Below, piece after piece: positions 1-8,577 of a stretch of DNA of 64,000 nt (position 1 is the stretch's first letter; each line of letters begins with the position of its first letter). Both the position numbers and the translations under genes were made by a program. Source of the DNA: Lactonifactor sp050944855 (GTDB lineage Bacteria; Bacillota; Clostridia; Lachnospirales; Lachnospiraceae); contig JBMNRU010000004.1 in NCBI GenBank assembly GCA_050944855.1, forward strand, positions 62,001 to 126,000. The letters are read 5' to 3'. Below the pieces are notes generated by a model. That model was not told where the DNA came from and did no database searches. It worked only from the letters and a program-made list of their open reading frames with translations.

Positions 1-653
1 CGATATGGTTCATCCGAGATCAGATAAATAGAAATTCCCAGCTCTTTCTGTTTTTCTTCCATAATAGAGGCCATTTTTTTGATCGTTTCCTCAGAATATA
101 CCACACCGGTAGGATTATTGGGAGAGTTCACGATAACTGCTTTTGTCCTTGCTGTAATCTTCTGAGCAAACTCCTCCAGATTTGGCTGGAACGTCTTTGT
201 ATCAGGAGAAATCGCTACTACCTTTCCATCATAATTAGCCGTATAAGAGTTATATTCACCAAAATATGGAGCAAAGGCGATCACCTCATCACCGGGATTC
301 AATAAGGTTTTTAAAATCACATTCAGCCCACCGGCAGCACCCACTGTCATTACAATATTGTTCAGATGAAAATGTGTGCCAAATCTCTGATTCAGAGACT
401 GTGCCACTGCTTCCCTTACATCTTCATATCCGGAATTGGCCATATATCCATGGAGCATAACCGGATCGTCCTCATTCAAAATTTCCAGAATCGCTTCCTT
501 TACTTCTGCGGGAGCCGGTACATTTGGATTTCCAAGGCTAAAGTCAAATACATTCTCTGCTCCATACTGATCTGCCAATTTCTTTCCTTCTTCAAACATG
601 GCACGGATCACGGAGCTATTCTTTACCAGCCCAACCATTCTATCTGCTATCAT
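1..653 (-). CDS. PLP-dependent aminotransferase, class I/II (partial)
   Basis: Fold-type I aminotransferase of the aspartate/aromatic group, cut by the window edge. The first 217 residues are present, out of roughly 390-400 usual for the family. Visible motifs are an N-terminal substrate-binding stretch GNPNVPAP near residue 41, the cofactor loop TVGAAGG near 103, the SPNNPTG motif near 177 and SDEPYR near 213. The Schiff-base lysine lies beyond the edge. The ATG at 653 is preceded by an AAGGATG ribosome site. The amino donor cannot be told from this half. The gene stands alone, with an ABC exporter gene ending 80 bp upstream on the same strand. Confidence 0.85.
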   Translation of the reverse strand, partial: MIADRMVGLVKNSSVIRAMFEEGKKLADQYGAENVFDFSLGNPNVPAPAEVKEAILEILNEDDPVMLHGYMANSGYEDVREAVAQSLNQRFGTHFHLNNIVMTVGAAGGLNVILKTLLNPGDEVIAFAPYFGEYNSYTANYDGKVVAISPDTKTFQPNLEEFAQKITARTKAVIVNSPNNPTGVVYSEETIKKMASIMEEKQKELGISIYLISDEPY

Positions 654-733
654 ATATTCTCATCCTTTCTCTTTTTTGTGCATATTTTGTATCATTATAC
701 TCGTATTGTCTCCAAAGGTCAATGCGAGCCATA

Positions 734-2467
734 TTACTGAAATGACAGTTCATACAGATTTGCATACAGTCCTTTTTTCTCCATCAGTTCCTGATGCGTG
801 CCTTCTTCTGCAATGCCCTCTTCTGTGAGCACCAGGATCCGCTTTGCCTTCCGTATGGTACTCAGGCGGTGCGCAATAACAAACGTAGTCCTGTCTTTTG
901 CCAGTTCTTCCAGGGAGGCCTGTACGATCTTCTCACTCTCATTATCCAACGCGGAGGTCGCCTCGTCAAAAATCAGGATCGGCGGATTCTTCAAAAAGAC
1001 ACGGGCAATGGAAAGTCTCTGTTTTTGTCCGCCCGAAAGCTTCACACCCCTCTGTCCGATATCCGTGTCATATCCCTGTTCCATACTCATGATAAAGTCA
1101 TGGGCATTGGCCAGTTTCGCCGCGCGAATGACCTCCTCATCTGTAGCGTCCGGCTTTCCGTACCGGATATTTTCCATAATCGTGCCTGCAAACAGATATA
1201 CGTCCTGCTGCACGATTCCAATGTGATGGCGCAGACTGGCAAGCTGAATATCCCGGATATCCCGTCCATCCAGATAAACAGCGCCGCTGTTCACATCATA
1301 AAAGCGGGGAATCAGGCTGCACAGGGTAGTTTTGCCGGCACCGGAACTTCCCACCAGGGCAACATACTCTCCGGCTTTCACGGTCAGATTTACATTATGG
1401 AGTACCTCATCCAGCCCTTCTCCATAGCGGAAGGATACATGGTCAAACACCACCTCTCCTTTTACATCCGTAAGTACTACTGCATCTTCCTTATCCTTAA
1501 TATCCGGAGCAATGGCCATAATCTCTAGAAAACGCTCATATCCGCTGTAGCCGTTTTGGAACTGCTCTGTAAACGTAACCAGTTTCTTCACCGGATCCGT
1601 AAGATTGTTGATGTAAAGAAGAAACGTAACCAGATCTGTCACGTCCAGACGCTGCTTCATGATCAGATACGCTCCCACAAGCATAACCGCTATCGTGATC
1701 AGCGTGGTAAAAGCTCCCATACCGGCGTTGTAGGTGCCCATGTACTGATAGCTTTTTCTCTTCGTATCCACAAACCGGGCATTATCCCGGCCGAATTTCC
1801 GCATCTCTTCCTTTTCATTTGCAAAAGATTTTACCACACGAATTCCGGACAAGCTGTCTTCAATCTGTGTATTCATGTCCGCAATTTTCGCCCGATTCTC
1901 TTTAAACGCATTTTTCATTCGCCGATTAAAGAAAATCGCATAAAAAATCAGAAACGGAGTAAATAAAAATGCAGTCAGAGCAAGTTTCCAGTTGACAAAT
2001 GCCAGAATGACAAAAGCGCCGACAAACTTAATCACTGAGATAACCAGATCCTCCGGTCCATGATGCAGCAATTCACTGATATCAAACAAATCCGAGGTGA
2101 TTCGGGAAAGGAGATGGCCTACCTTCTGATTATCATAAAAAGTAAAAGAAAGCTTCTGATAATGACCGAAAATTTCGTTGCGCATATCATGTTCAATATT
2201 TGCTCCCATGATATGTCCGTAATAGGCAATATAAAAATTGCAGAAGGCCTCCACCAGAACCAGTACGATCATAATCACTCCCAGTTTCACAATGATGGAA
2301 AAAGCCTGTTCCATATCCATAAGAATCACCGTATTGGTAATATAACGAACGATCAATGGTATAATCAGCGTAATGGCAGCCGCCAGCATGGCAAAAAACA
2401 TATCTGAGAAAAACAATCCCAGATACGGCTTATAATAGGCCGCCAGCCGTTTTAATGTTTCTTTCAT
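734..2467 (-). CDS. ABC exporter, fused permease and ATPase (multidrug type)
   Basis: Half-size ABCB-type exporter of 577 residues. An N-terminal six-helix membrane domain (about residues 1-310) is followed by a nucleotide-binding domain. The Walker A is GSSGAGKTT near 373, the signature LSGGQKQR near 477, the Walker B ILIFDEATSALD near 497 and the switch histidine is in AHRLST near 536. Such proteins act as homo- or heterodimers pumping lipids, peptides or drugs; no partner half-transporter is adjacent. Its ATG overlaps the stop of the upstream HelD-like gene by four bases (ATGA), so the two are translationally coupled. The substrate is unknown. Confidence 0.9.
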   Translation of the reverse strand: MKETLKRLAAYYKPYLGLFFSDMFFAMLAAAITLIIPLIVRYITNTVILMDMEQAFSIIVKLGVIMIVLVLVEAFCNFYIAYYGHIMGANIEHDMRNEIFGHYQKLSFTFYDNQKVGHLLSRITSDLFDISELLHHGPEDLVISVIKFVGAFVILAFVNWKLALTAFLFTPFLIFYAIFFNRRMKNAFKENRAKIADMNTQIEDSLSGIRVVKSFANEKEEMRKFGRDNARFVDTKRKSYQYMGTYNAGMGAFTTLITIAVMLVGAYLIMKQRLDVTDLVTFLLYINNLTDPVKKLVTFTEQFQNGYSGYERFLEIMAIAPDIKDKEDAVVLTDVKGEVVFDHVSFRYGEGLDEVLHNVNLTVKAGEYVALVGSSGAGKTTLCSLIPRFYDVNSGAVYLDGRDIRDIQLASLRHHIGIVQQDVYLFAGTIMENIRYGKPDATDEEVIRAAKLANAHDFIMSMEQGYDTDIGQRGVKLSGGQKQRLSIARVFLKNPPILIFDEATSALDNESEKIVQASLEELAKDRTTFVIAHRLSTIRKAKRILVLTEEGIAEEGTHQELMEKKGLYANLYELSFQ

Positions 2468-4527
2468 TTCTCCTCACCATTCCTTAACATCTCATTTTGT
2501 ATCTGTTTCAAATCGTATACATATAATTCATGCAGGGCTCTTGTAGCGCAAATATATCGAAACTGCCCAAACAGCGGACTTTCTTTTCTTCCGCCTACCA
2601 CAAACACCTGGTCAAATTCCAGCCCCTTTGCCATGTAAAAGGTGGTCACTGTGATTCCCTTCCGGAAACTGGAGCTGTCACGATCCACATAAAAAACATC
2701 CTCCCGTTCCTTTGCAAGGCGACGGTACCAGTCCCGTGCTTCCCGTTCCGTCATCACAAGCACAGCCGCTGTCTCATACCCTTCCGCATCCAGGGCGATC
2801 CGTTTCCTTATACTCTCCTGCACCTCTGCTGCAGAAGCACAGACTATTTCCTCCACTTCTTTTCCATGACGTTCCAGGTACTCTATTTCCGTAACACCTG
2901 TGATTTTCTCCGCATAGGCAGAAATCTCGGCTGTATTGCGATAACTCTTGTTCATCTGGATACAGCGCACTTGTTTTCCAAAAATCCGAGGTAAAAACGT
3001 CAGTACGTCCTGCATATGCTTATCCACAGTCTGTGCCCGATCCCCCAGGATCGTCATATTACAGGAAAACATACTCTCCAGGATCACATACTGCAGATAA
3101 GAATAATCCTGCATCTCATCAATGACCAGATGACGAATCCTCTTATGGGAATTCACAGAGCCCAGACGATACTTGAGATACAACATGGGATAAACATCTT
3201 CATATCTAAGTCTTCGTTTTTCCCTCGGTACATCCGGCAGGCAGGGCCAGCCATTGTCCTGTAAAAACCAATTATAAATCTCATATAAGTCCGTAGAAAC
3301 ATACAAACTTCGATACTTTTCCCGGATCCGTTCCTTTTCTTCTTCCGGAATATCTCTGCCATACAAAGTCTCATATTCATCCACATGATACTCCATAACA
3401 GCATCCATGCGGGACAGCAAAGGGATCTCCTGGAATTTGAAATAAAACATTTCCAGAATCTCCTCCGCGGTCATTTTCATCTCCCGGTACGTTACATCAG
3501 CAAATTCTACCAGACGATCCTCCAGCTCCGCCAGAAAGCCTTCTGCCGCACAAACATATTCTCTGGACTGTTTCCAGCGATATCGTTCTTCGGCCTTTGC
3601 ATCTTCATCTGCAATCTGACGCTCAATCTGATCCCAACGATCCTCACAATCGTATACCACACCCTGTAATTCCCGGTATGCAAACAGATCAAAGCTGATC
3701 TCCTGAATGGGTTCCTCTCCCAATTCCGGCAAAACATGGGAAATATAATCTGAAAAAACACTGTTCGGGGATAAAATCAATATATTGGAAGACTTCAAAT
3801 GCTCCCTGTCATGATACAAAAGATAGGCGATCCTGTGCAGGGCAATGGAGGTCTTCCCGCTGCCGGCTGCCCCCTGGATTACCAGAATCTTATCCCTGGT
3901 GTTCCGGATAATCGTATTCTGTTCCTTCTGAATGGTGCGAATAATACTTTTCAGCTGCGTATCACTGCTGCCGCTTAACTCCTGTTTTAATATATCATCA
4001 TCAATCTTCGTGTCACTTTCGAATTCATAAATCATCCTGCCGCCCCGGATCTTATACTGCCACTTAGACAGAATTTCCCCATACATAGTACCGGCAGGAG
4101 CCTCATAAGAAGCATCTCCCTTATCATAATCATAAAAAAGGCTGCTCACCGGAGCTCTCCAGTCAAAAATAAGGGGAACATTTCCCCGTTTCTCTGAAAA
4201 ATTCCCCACACCGATGTAAAATCGCTCCGCCTGTTCTTCTCCCTCATAAACAAAATCAATACTTCCAAAAAAAGGAGAATCCATCATCTTTTTCAACTTC
4301 CGCAGCTGAAGCTGCTGATCCTGGCGGACATTTACCTGCATCAGGAGCGCCTGCTGATTATCGAAATTCTCATATCCATACTGGTCCATCTCCGTATAAT
4401 TTTCCCAGTAATATTCATTCATATCGACAATATCCTGCTGCGTTTCCTGCAAAGATCCCACGATCTCATCTATTTTCAATTTTATCTTTTCTGTAACTGC
4501 ATAGAGAAATTCAGTTCCTCTGCTCAT
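2464..4527 (-). CDS. HelD-like UvrD/Rep-family helicase (RNA polymerase recycling factor type)
   Basis: Superfamily 1 helicase-like protein of 687 residues. The first 200 residues form a helical arm domain. The Walker A is QGAAGSGKTS near residue 218, followed by SIALHRIAYLLY. A DEMQDYS helicase II motif and a C-terminal TTFYMAKGLEFDQV motif complete the ATPase core. This layout matches HelD, which uses ATP to release stalled RNA polymerase from DNA; in actinobacteria some HelD proteins also protect against rifampicin. A GGCGAG ribosome site precedes the ATG. It overlaps the downstream ABC exporter by four bases. Assignment as HelD rather than another UvrD-like protein rests on length and N-terminal style. 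Confidence 0.75.
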   Translation of the reverse strand: MSRGTEFLYAVTEKIKLKIDEIVGSLQETQQDIVDMNEYYWENYTEMDQYGYENFDNQQALLMQVNVRQDQQLQLRKLKKMMDSPFFGSIDFVYEGEEQAERFYIGVGNFSEKRGNVPLIFDWRAPVSSLFYDYDKGDASYEAPAGTMYGEILSKWQYKIRGGRMIYEFESDTKIDDDILKQELSGSSDTQLKSIIRTIQKEQNTIIRNTRDKILVIQGAAGSGKTSIALHRIAYLLYHDREHLKSSNILILSPNSVFSDYISHVLPELGEEPIQEISFDLFAYRELQGVVYDCEDRWDQIERQIADEDAKAEERYRWKQSREYVCAAEGFLAELEDRLVEFADVTYREMKMTAEEILEMFYFKFQEIPLLSRMDAVMEYHVDEYETLYGRDIPEEEKERIREKYRSLYVSTDLYEIYNWFLQDNGWPCLPDVPREKRRLRYEDVYPMLYLKYRLGSVNSHKRIRHLVIDEMQDYSYLQYVILESMFSCNMTILGDRAQTVDKHMQDVLTFLPRIFGKQVRCIQMNKSYRNTAEISAYAEKITGVTEIEYLERHGKEVEEIVCASAAEVQESIRKRIALDAEGYETAAVLVMTEREARDWYRRLAKEREDVFYVDRDSSSFRKGITVTTFYMAKGLEFDQVFVVGGRKESPLFGQFRYICATRALHELYVYDLKQIQNEMLRNGEEK

Positions 4528-4663
4528 ATCATCTCGCCTTTCTGTTCTGCCATCCCTATACTATAGGATCGAGAAACTATTTATTATTCTAACACGAGAT
4601 AAGGACTTTGAACACCTAAAACTGAAAAAGAAACATATGCTTCCATCGCAAAAATCGGATATA

Positions 4664-5383
4664 TCATTGCAGCGTATCTAAATATTCTTCCAGACAAATA
4701 TCGTTCTCATATATTTCTTTTGCTGCCTTTTTCCCTACATAGCGATAATGCCAGGGTTCATAGCAGATTCCGGTAATTTCACTCTTATCGCTGGGATAGC
4801 GAAGAATGAAACCATATTTATAAGAATTTTCCATAAGCCATTTCTGTTCCTCTGTGTTTTCCTGCTTTTTATCTAACAACTGATAATCCAGAGCGACAAT
4901 ATCCACAGCCAATCCCGTCTGATGCTCGCTGGTACCTGGATATGCCACCCATTTCGCCGCCATTGCTTCTGCCTCCTCCCGGGAATATCCCTGGCTGGAA
5001 TAATCATTTACCTCATCTTGATATAAGTCCTGCTGTTTTTCCTCAGTTCTGTAGGAAGAACAGATAATAGGCGATAACCCATCCTTTTTGGCCGCATCCA
5101 TCATGGCCTGCAGGTCCGAATAGATCCGTTCATCCACCGCCTGTCCGTTCTCTGCCTCCTGCAATTTTACAGAAAACCCTTCCGGCAGTTTATTCCAGGC
5201 ATTTACCAGCAGCAGATTCCAATCATCACTTGTCACCTCTTTTTCCTGTGTCTCTTCCAGGATAATAAGATTAGGCTGTTCCTCTCTGATCTGCACGTCT
5301 GCATAGAGAACGCCACCATACAGCGCACCGCTGACTGCTACAATACCACATAATACCATTCCACAAAACAGTTTCCATTTCAT
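4664..5383 (-). CDS. VanY-type D-alanyl-D-alanine carboxypeptidase (M15B)
   Basis: Secreted or membrane-anchored zinc peptidase of 239 residues that trims the terminal D-Ala from peptidoglycan stem peptides. Residues 5-28 form a signal/anchor helix. The catalytic part has SSYRTEEKQ, the zinc/substrate motif SEHQTGLAVD near residue 157 and EPWHYRYVG near 210, matching the M15B family. The gene lies directly downstream of a two-component system and its accessory gene, and shares GATACA direct-repeat boxes with the regulator's own promoter region. This makes regulation by that system likely. No vanHAX-type genes are nearby, so wall remodelling is more likely than glycopeptide resistance. Confidence 0.85.
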   Translation of the reverse strand: MKWKLFCGMVLCGIVAVSGALYGGVLYADVQIREEQPNLIILEETQEKEVTSDDWNLLLVNAWNKLPEGFSVKLQEAENGQAVDERIYSDLQAMMDAAKKDGLSPIICSSYRTEEKQQDLYQDEVNDYSSQGYSREEAEAMAAKWVAYPGTSEHQTGLAVDIVALDYQLLDKKQENTEEQKWLMENSYKYGFILRYPSDKSEITGICYEPWHYRYVGKKAAKEIYENDICLEEYLDTLQ

Positions 5384-5395
5384 AATCGTCCTCCT

Positions 5396-5443
5396 AAAAA
5401 ATAAAGCATTTATTTCATAGAAAATTCTACAAAATAAATGCTT
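5396..5443 (-). terminator. Hairpin downstream of the two-component operon
   Basis: A perfect 12-bp stem pairs 5404-5415 with 5432-5443. It is followed on the minus strand by a run of six T at 5401-5396. It lies between the accessory gene and vanY, so it may end the operon or act as part of the vanY leader. Confidence 0.7.
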
Positions 5444-5450
5444 CTTTTTA

Positions 5451-5477
5451 GATACAGGGTTGTATCACAGTTGTATC
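5451..5477. promoter_or_regulatory. GATACA repeat boxes upstream of vanY
   Basis: Two TGTATC boxes (plus-strand view) start at 5461 and 5472, exactly 11 bp apart, with an inverted copy GATACA at 5451. The same hexamer, also at 11-bp spacing, lies upstream of the response-regulator gene at 8452 onward. One-turn direct repeats are typical of OmpR/PhoB-family binding sites. That this is the site of the adjacent regulator is inference. Confidence 0.5.
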
Positions 5478-6327
5478 ATTTGTCTAAAATCGTATCATAT
5501 TGTGTGGACGCCATATTATCATGATCCGTAATAAGGGACAAACTAAATACCCGGCTCAGCGTATCCTGGAAGGATTCCCCGTCATACACAGTATAGGGTT
5601 TATCACTGTCGGAATAATTCAGCTGATAAGAATTCTCCTGCCCGGTCTTTTTGTTAACAGAAATAGGATATAAATAGAGACGGTACTTCCCATAATAACC
5701 AATGGTTTCAAAAACATCCTCCGGATCTTCCTCTCCTTTTGAAAAGGTATACAGGTAATCTAAAAATTCCTCCGGAAAAATTTCTGACTGATAAAGTTCA
5801 GAGAGACCGTATTTATGAAGAATATTGATATCATATATGGCAGAAATATCCGAATCCATATAGACACACAGATAAAAATCCGGATACTCGGCATAAATTA
5901 CCCAGACGCGAACCGCCAGTTCTGGATAAGATTCGTCCGGCATATAAGTTTCTTTCAGAGCAAATGATTGCATGGCTCCGGAAAATGACAGTTCCGGAAG
6001 CATTCCCATGCTCTGCATTGTGATCAGCTGCTCTTCCATGGTATATAATAGTTCTTCCTTCTCTATTGCTTCTGTCTCCAGATCCGTAAATGCCGCCGCC
6101 CGCGTCACAGCAACAGAATTTTTGATGATCTTGATCCGATCCCATATCGTATACTCTTTGGCAGTTTCTTCCCCATCATCAAAGAGCTCCTTCTCCACCG
6201 GATATGAAACCATTTTATCCAGTAAATATTTGTCCTTATATTCCATAAAAATATCAGAAGTCCAGATAAATGCGAACAATATTCCAAACAATACGATAAT
6301 TTTTATACTTTGTCTGCGCCTGTTCAT
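5476..6327 (-). CDS. Membrane-anchored protein linked to a two-component system (unknown function)
   Basis: A 283-residue protein I do not recognise. An N-terminal basic patch (MNRRRQSIK) and one hydrophobic helix at about residues 8-26 predict a single membrane anchor with an extracytoplasmic domain rich in Tyr, Asp and Glu. Its ATG overlaps the sensor-kinase stop by four bases, so it is co-translated with the kinase. That position suggests an accessory that senses the wall or modulates the kinase, by analogy with YycH/YycI next to WalK. No sequence similarity to those was established. Confidence 0.6.
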   Translation of the reverse strand: MNRRRQSIKIIVLFGILFAFIWTSDIFMEYKDKYLLDKMVSYPVEKELFDDGEETAKEYTIWDRIKIIKNSVAVTRAAAFTDLETEAIEKEELLYTMEEQLITMQSMGMLPELSFSGAMQSFALKETYMPDESYPELAVRVWVIYAEYPDFYLCVYMDSDISAIYDINILHKYGLSELYQSEIFPEEFLDYLYTFSKGEEDPEDVFETIGYYGKYRLYLYPISVNKKTGQENSYQLNYSDSDKPYTVYDGESFQDTLSRVFSLSLITDHDNMASTQYDTILDK

Positions 6328-7757
6328 GTTCCATTCTCCTCCATAGTGATCGTTACCGCAGTGCCTACATGCAAGGTACTTTCGAATGAAATGGAAAATT
6401 CATGAAGCATCAGTATTTCATTACAGATAGCAAGGCCCAGTCCTGCACCTCCCTGCTTTCTCGATCTGGATTTGTCTATCCGATAAAAAGCATCTGTGAT
6501 TTTCTCCAGCTCGGTTTTCTCCATACCCATTCCGGAGTCCTGAATCGTTACCATATATTGATCCGCCTGTTTCCTGCCCCGGATTATGATCGTACCGCCT
6601 CGCTCCATGGACTTTCTGGCATTGTCCGCGATATTAATGAACACCGTCTTCATCAATTCCGTTTCCATCGGGATGACTGCCTGCTCCACATCATAGACCA
6701 ATTCTATGTGTGCAGCAATAAGCTGAGGCATGATCACTGCTCTGACCTCATCTAAAACTGCCTTAACAGAAACCGGTTCCAGATGGATCTCATGCTTTTT
6801 TAATACGATCAGATCCAAAAGCCGCATGGATAACCTTTCCAGGCGCTTTCCTTCCGTAAAAATATATTCCGCACAAATATGCCGCTTTTCTGCATCCATT
6901 TCTTTCCGTCTCAGCAAATCGGAATAGCCAATAATAGAGGTAAGCGGCGTTTTCAATTCATGGGAAAAAGAACCTACAAACAATTCTTTCCGTTCTGCCT
7001 CCTCCTGCAGTTCATGGATTTTCTCTTCCAAATGATCTGCCATCTGATTAAAATTCTCGGAAAGCAGGGTGATCTCATCATTTCCCCGCACTGCAGCACG
7101 TTCACTCAGATTTCCGTCGGAAATAATTTTGGTAATTGCTGTCAGGGCAGTAATACGGCGCAGTAACAGCTTGGAAATTGCAAAAGTAAGAACACCTGCA
7201 AATACAATCATTCCTGCCAGGATTTTTATCATGATCCCATACTGATATTTCTGATCTGCAAAAATATGCGTTACATCCCGAACAATCTCAATATAAAACA
7301 GATTATCCAAACAAATGACCGGGCGCATAATCTGAATATATGTCTTTTGATCCTCTTCTTTCAACATCCATCCTGCACTGTCAGAATCTAAAGAAGAGAG
7401 TATCGTTTTATCCAAATCCACATTTAAAGAGGAAAAAATCACATTTTGATTTTCATCCAGAATACCAAATGTAATTTTCTGATTCATAGCGCTGATGCTG
7501 ATGGAGCGTACACTTTGCGAAACTGCGCTTTCTATCTCACTGGCAGCATCGGCTGATATGGCAAATCCCCGCTGCCTTACATCCTGAAATTCATTGGACA
7601 GAGAATAATACACGATCTCTCCATAATCCTGTGCGATTTTTACCTCACTGTCCAGCTGTGAGTGAAAATTAGCGTTGATCATAAGATATCCGCTTAATAT
7701 GACACTGATCACACTGATAAACATGGTAGTAAAAAACACTTTCCAGAAAAACTTCAC
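6324..7757 (-). CDS. Sensor histidine kinase (HAMP, HisKA, HATPase)
   Basis: Membrane sensor kinase of 477 residues. It has one transmembrane helix at the N-terminus, an extracellular sensor of about 140 residues, and a second helix near 175-197. A HAMP linker follows, then the phospho-acceptor box SFSHELKTPLTS near residue 263 and an ATPase domain with GGAGLGLAICNEI near 437. It phosphorylates the response regulator encoded just upstream; the genes overlap by four bases (ATGA). The neighbouring vanY and GATACA boxes suggest a cell-wall or peptidoglycan signal, as in VanS-like systems. Confidence 0.88.
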   Translation of the reverse strand: MKFFWKVFFTTMFISVISVILSGYLMINANFHSQLDSEVKIAQDYGEIVYYSLSNEFQDVRQRGFAISADAASEIESAVSQSVRSISISAMNQKITFGILDENQNVIFSSLNVDLDKTILSSLDSDSAGWMLKEEDQKTYIQIMRPVICLDNLFYIEIVRDVTHIFADQKYQYGIMIKILAGMIVFAGVLTFAISKLLLRRITALTAITKIISDGNLSERAAVRGNDEITLLSENFNQMADHLEEKIHELQEEAERKELFVGSFSHELKTPLTSIIGYSDLLRRKEMDAEKRHICAEYIFTEGKRLERLSMRLLDLIVLKKHEIHLEPVSVKAVLDEVRAVIMPQLIAAHIELVYDVEQAVIPMETELMKTVFINIADNARKSMERGGTIIIRGRKQADQYMVTIQDSGMGMEKTELEKITDAFYRIDKSRSRKQGGAGLGLAICNEILMLHEFSISFESTLHVGTAVTITMEENGT

Positions 7758-8413
7758 GGCTGCACCTCCAGACGGTAACCGATCTTATATACCGAGACAA
7801 GAATATTCTCCAGCGACAGTTTTTTTCTCAGACGCTGCACGTGAAGGTCCACGGTACGACTGTCGCCCAACTGATCACTGCCCCATACCTGTGCATAAAT
7901 TTGCGTGCGGTATAGGGCTTTATTTTTATTTCTGGCAAAATAAAGGAGCAGATCAAATTCCTTGGCTGTTAAATTTACCGGTGTGCCCTGCTTTGTCACG
8001 ATCCGGGACTCCGTATCAATCCTCACATCGCAAAAGTCAATCACTTTTACCGCTTTATGAAAACGCCGCAAAACTCTTTCCACTCTTGCTAAAAGTTCCA
8101 TAACTTCAAAAGGTTTGGTGATATAATCCTCCGCCCCCGCTCTTAACCCCTTCACTTTATCATTCACATCTGCTTTGGCGGTCAGAAAAATAACCGGTGT
8201 CTGATAAAAACGGATATAATCCATCAATTCATAACCGCCGATCCGGGGCAGCATAACATCCAGCAAAATCAGGTCAAAGGTTTCTTTTTCTATCTTATCG
8301 GCGGCTTCCTGCCCGTCATATGCGCAAACACAGTGATATCCCTCGTCCAACAGACTCATCTTAATTAAATCCGAAATGGATTTTTCATCTTCCACAATTA
8401 AAATTTTAATCAT
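7754..8413 (-). CDS. OmpR-family response regulator
   Basis: A 219-residue regulator with a receiver domain and a winged-helix DNA-binding domain. Residues 1-120 carry the acidic pocket (VEDE near 7-10), the phospho-acceptor in LILLDVMLPRIGG near 52, and the conserved lysine in TKPFE near 100. The C-terminal domain contains DSRTVDLHVQRLRKKL near 188. It is first in a three-gene operon with the kinase and accessory protein. Three TGTATC boxes upstream (8452, 8463, 8484) suggest autoregulation. Confidence 0.9.
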   Translation of the reverse strand: MIKILIVEDEKSISDLIKMSLLDEGYHCVCAYDGQEAADKIEKETFDLILLDVMLPRIGGYELMDYIRFYQTPVIFLTAKADVNDKVKGLRAGAEDYITKPFEVMELLARVERVLRRFHKAVKVIDFCDVRIDTESRIVTKQGTPVNLTAKEFDLLLYFARNKNKALYRTQIYAQVWGSDQLGDSRTVDLHVQRLRKKLSLENILVSVYKIGYRLEVQP

Positions 8414-8451
8414 TTATCTTTCCCTCCTATATCTAAAATATAACACAAACA

Positions 8452-8489
8452 TGTATCGAAATTGTATCCTCCCGGAGGGTTTTTGTATC
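8452..8489. promoter_or_regulatory. Three GATACA boxes upstream of the response regulator
   Basis: TGTATC hexamers start at 8452, 8463 and 8484, spaced 11 and 21 bp, i.e. one and two helical turns on the same face. Equivalent boxes sit upstream of vanY. They lie about 40-75 bp upstream of the regulator start, a usual place for activator sites. Confidence 0.5.
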
Positions 8490-8512
8490 ATGAAAAGCAA
8501 AGTTTCCATGAT

Positions 8513-8549
8513 GCAAAAAATGACCGAAAGCATAAAACAGCTTTCGGCC
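8513..8549 (-). terminator. Terminator of the metF operon
   Basis: A 10-bp stem pairs 8522-8531 with 8540-8549, with one G-T wobble. On the minus strand it is followed by a run of six T at 8520-8515. It lies 29 bp downstream of the metF stop. Confidence 0.8.
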
Positions 8550-8577
8550 ACTTAACATAAGGCAAATTACTATATTC

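Noticed and set aside
794..1528. 244-codon open frame on the plus strand
   Set aside because: Antisense to the ABC exporter NBD; no family features and no ribosome site.
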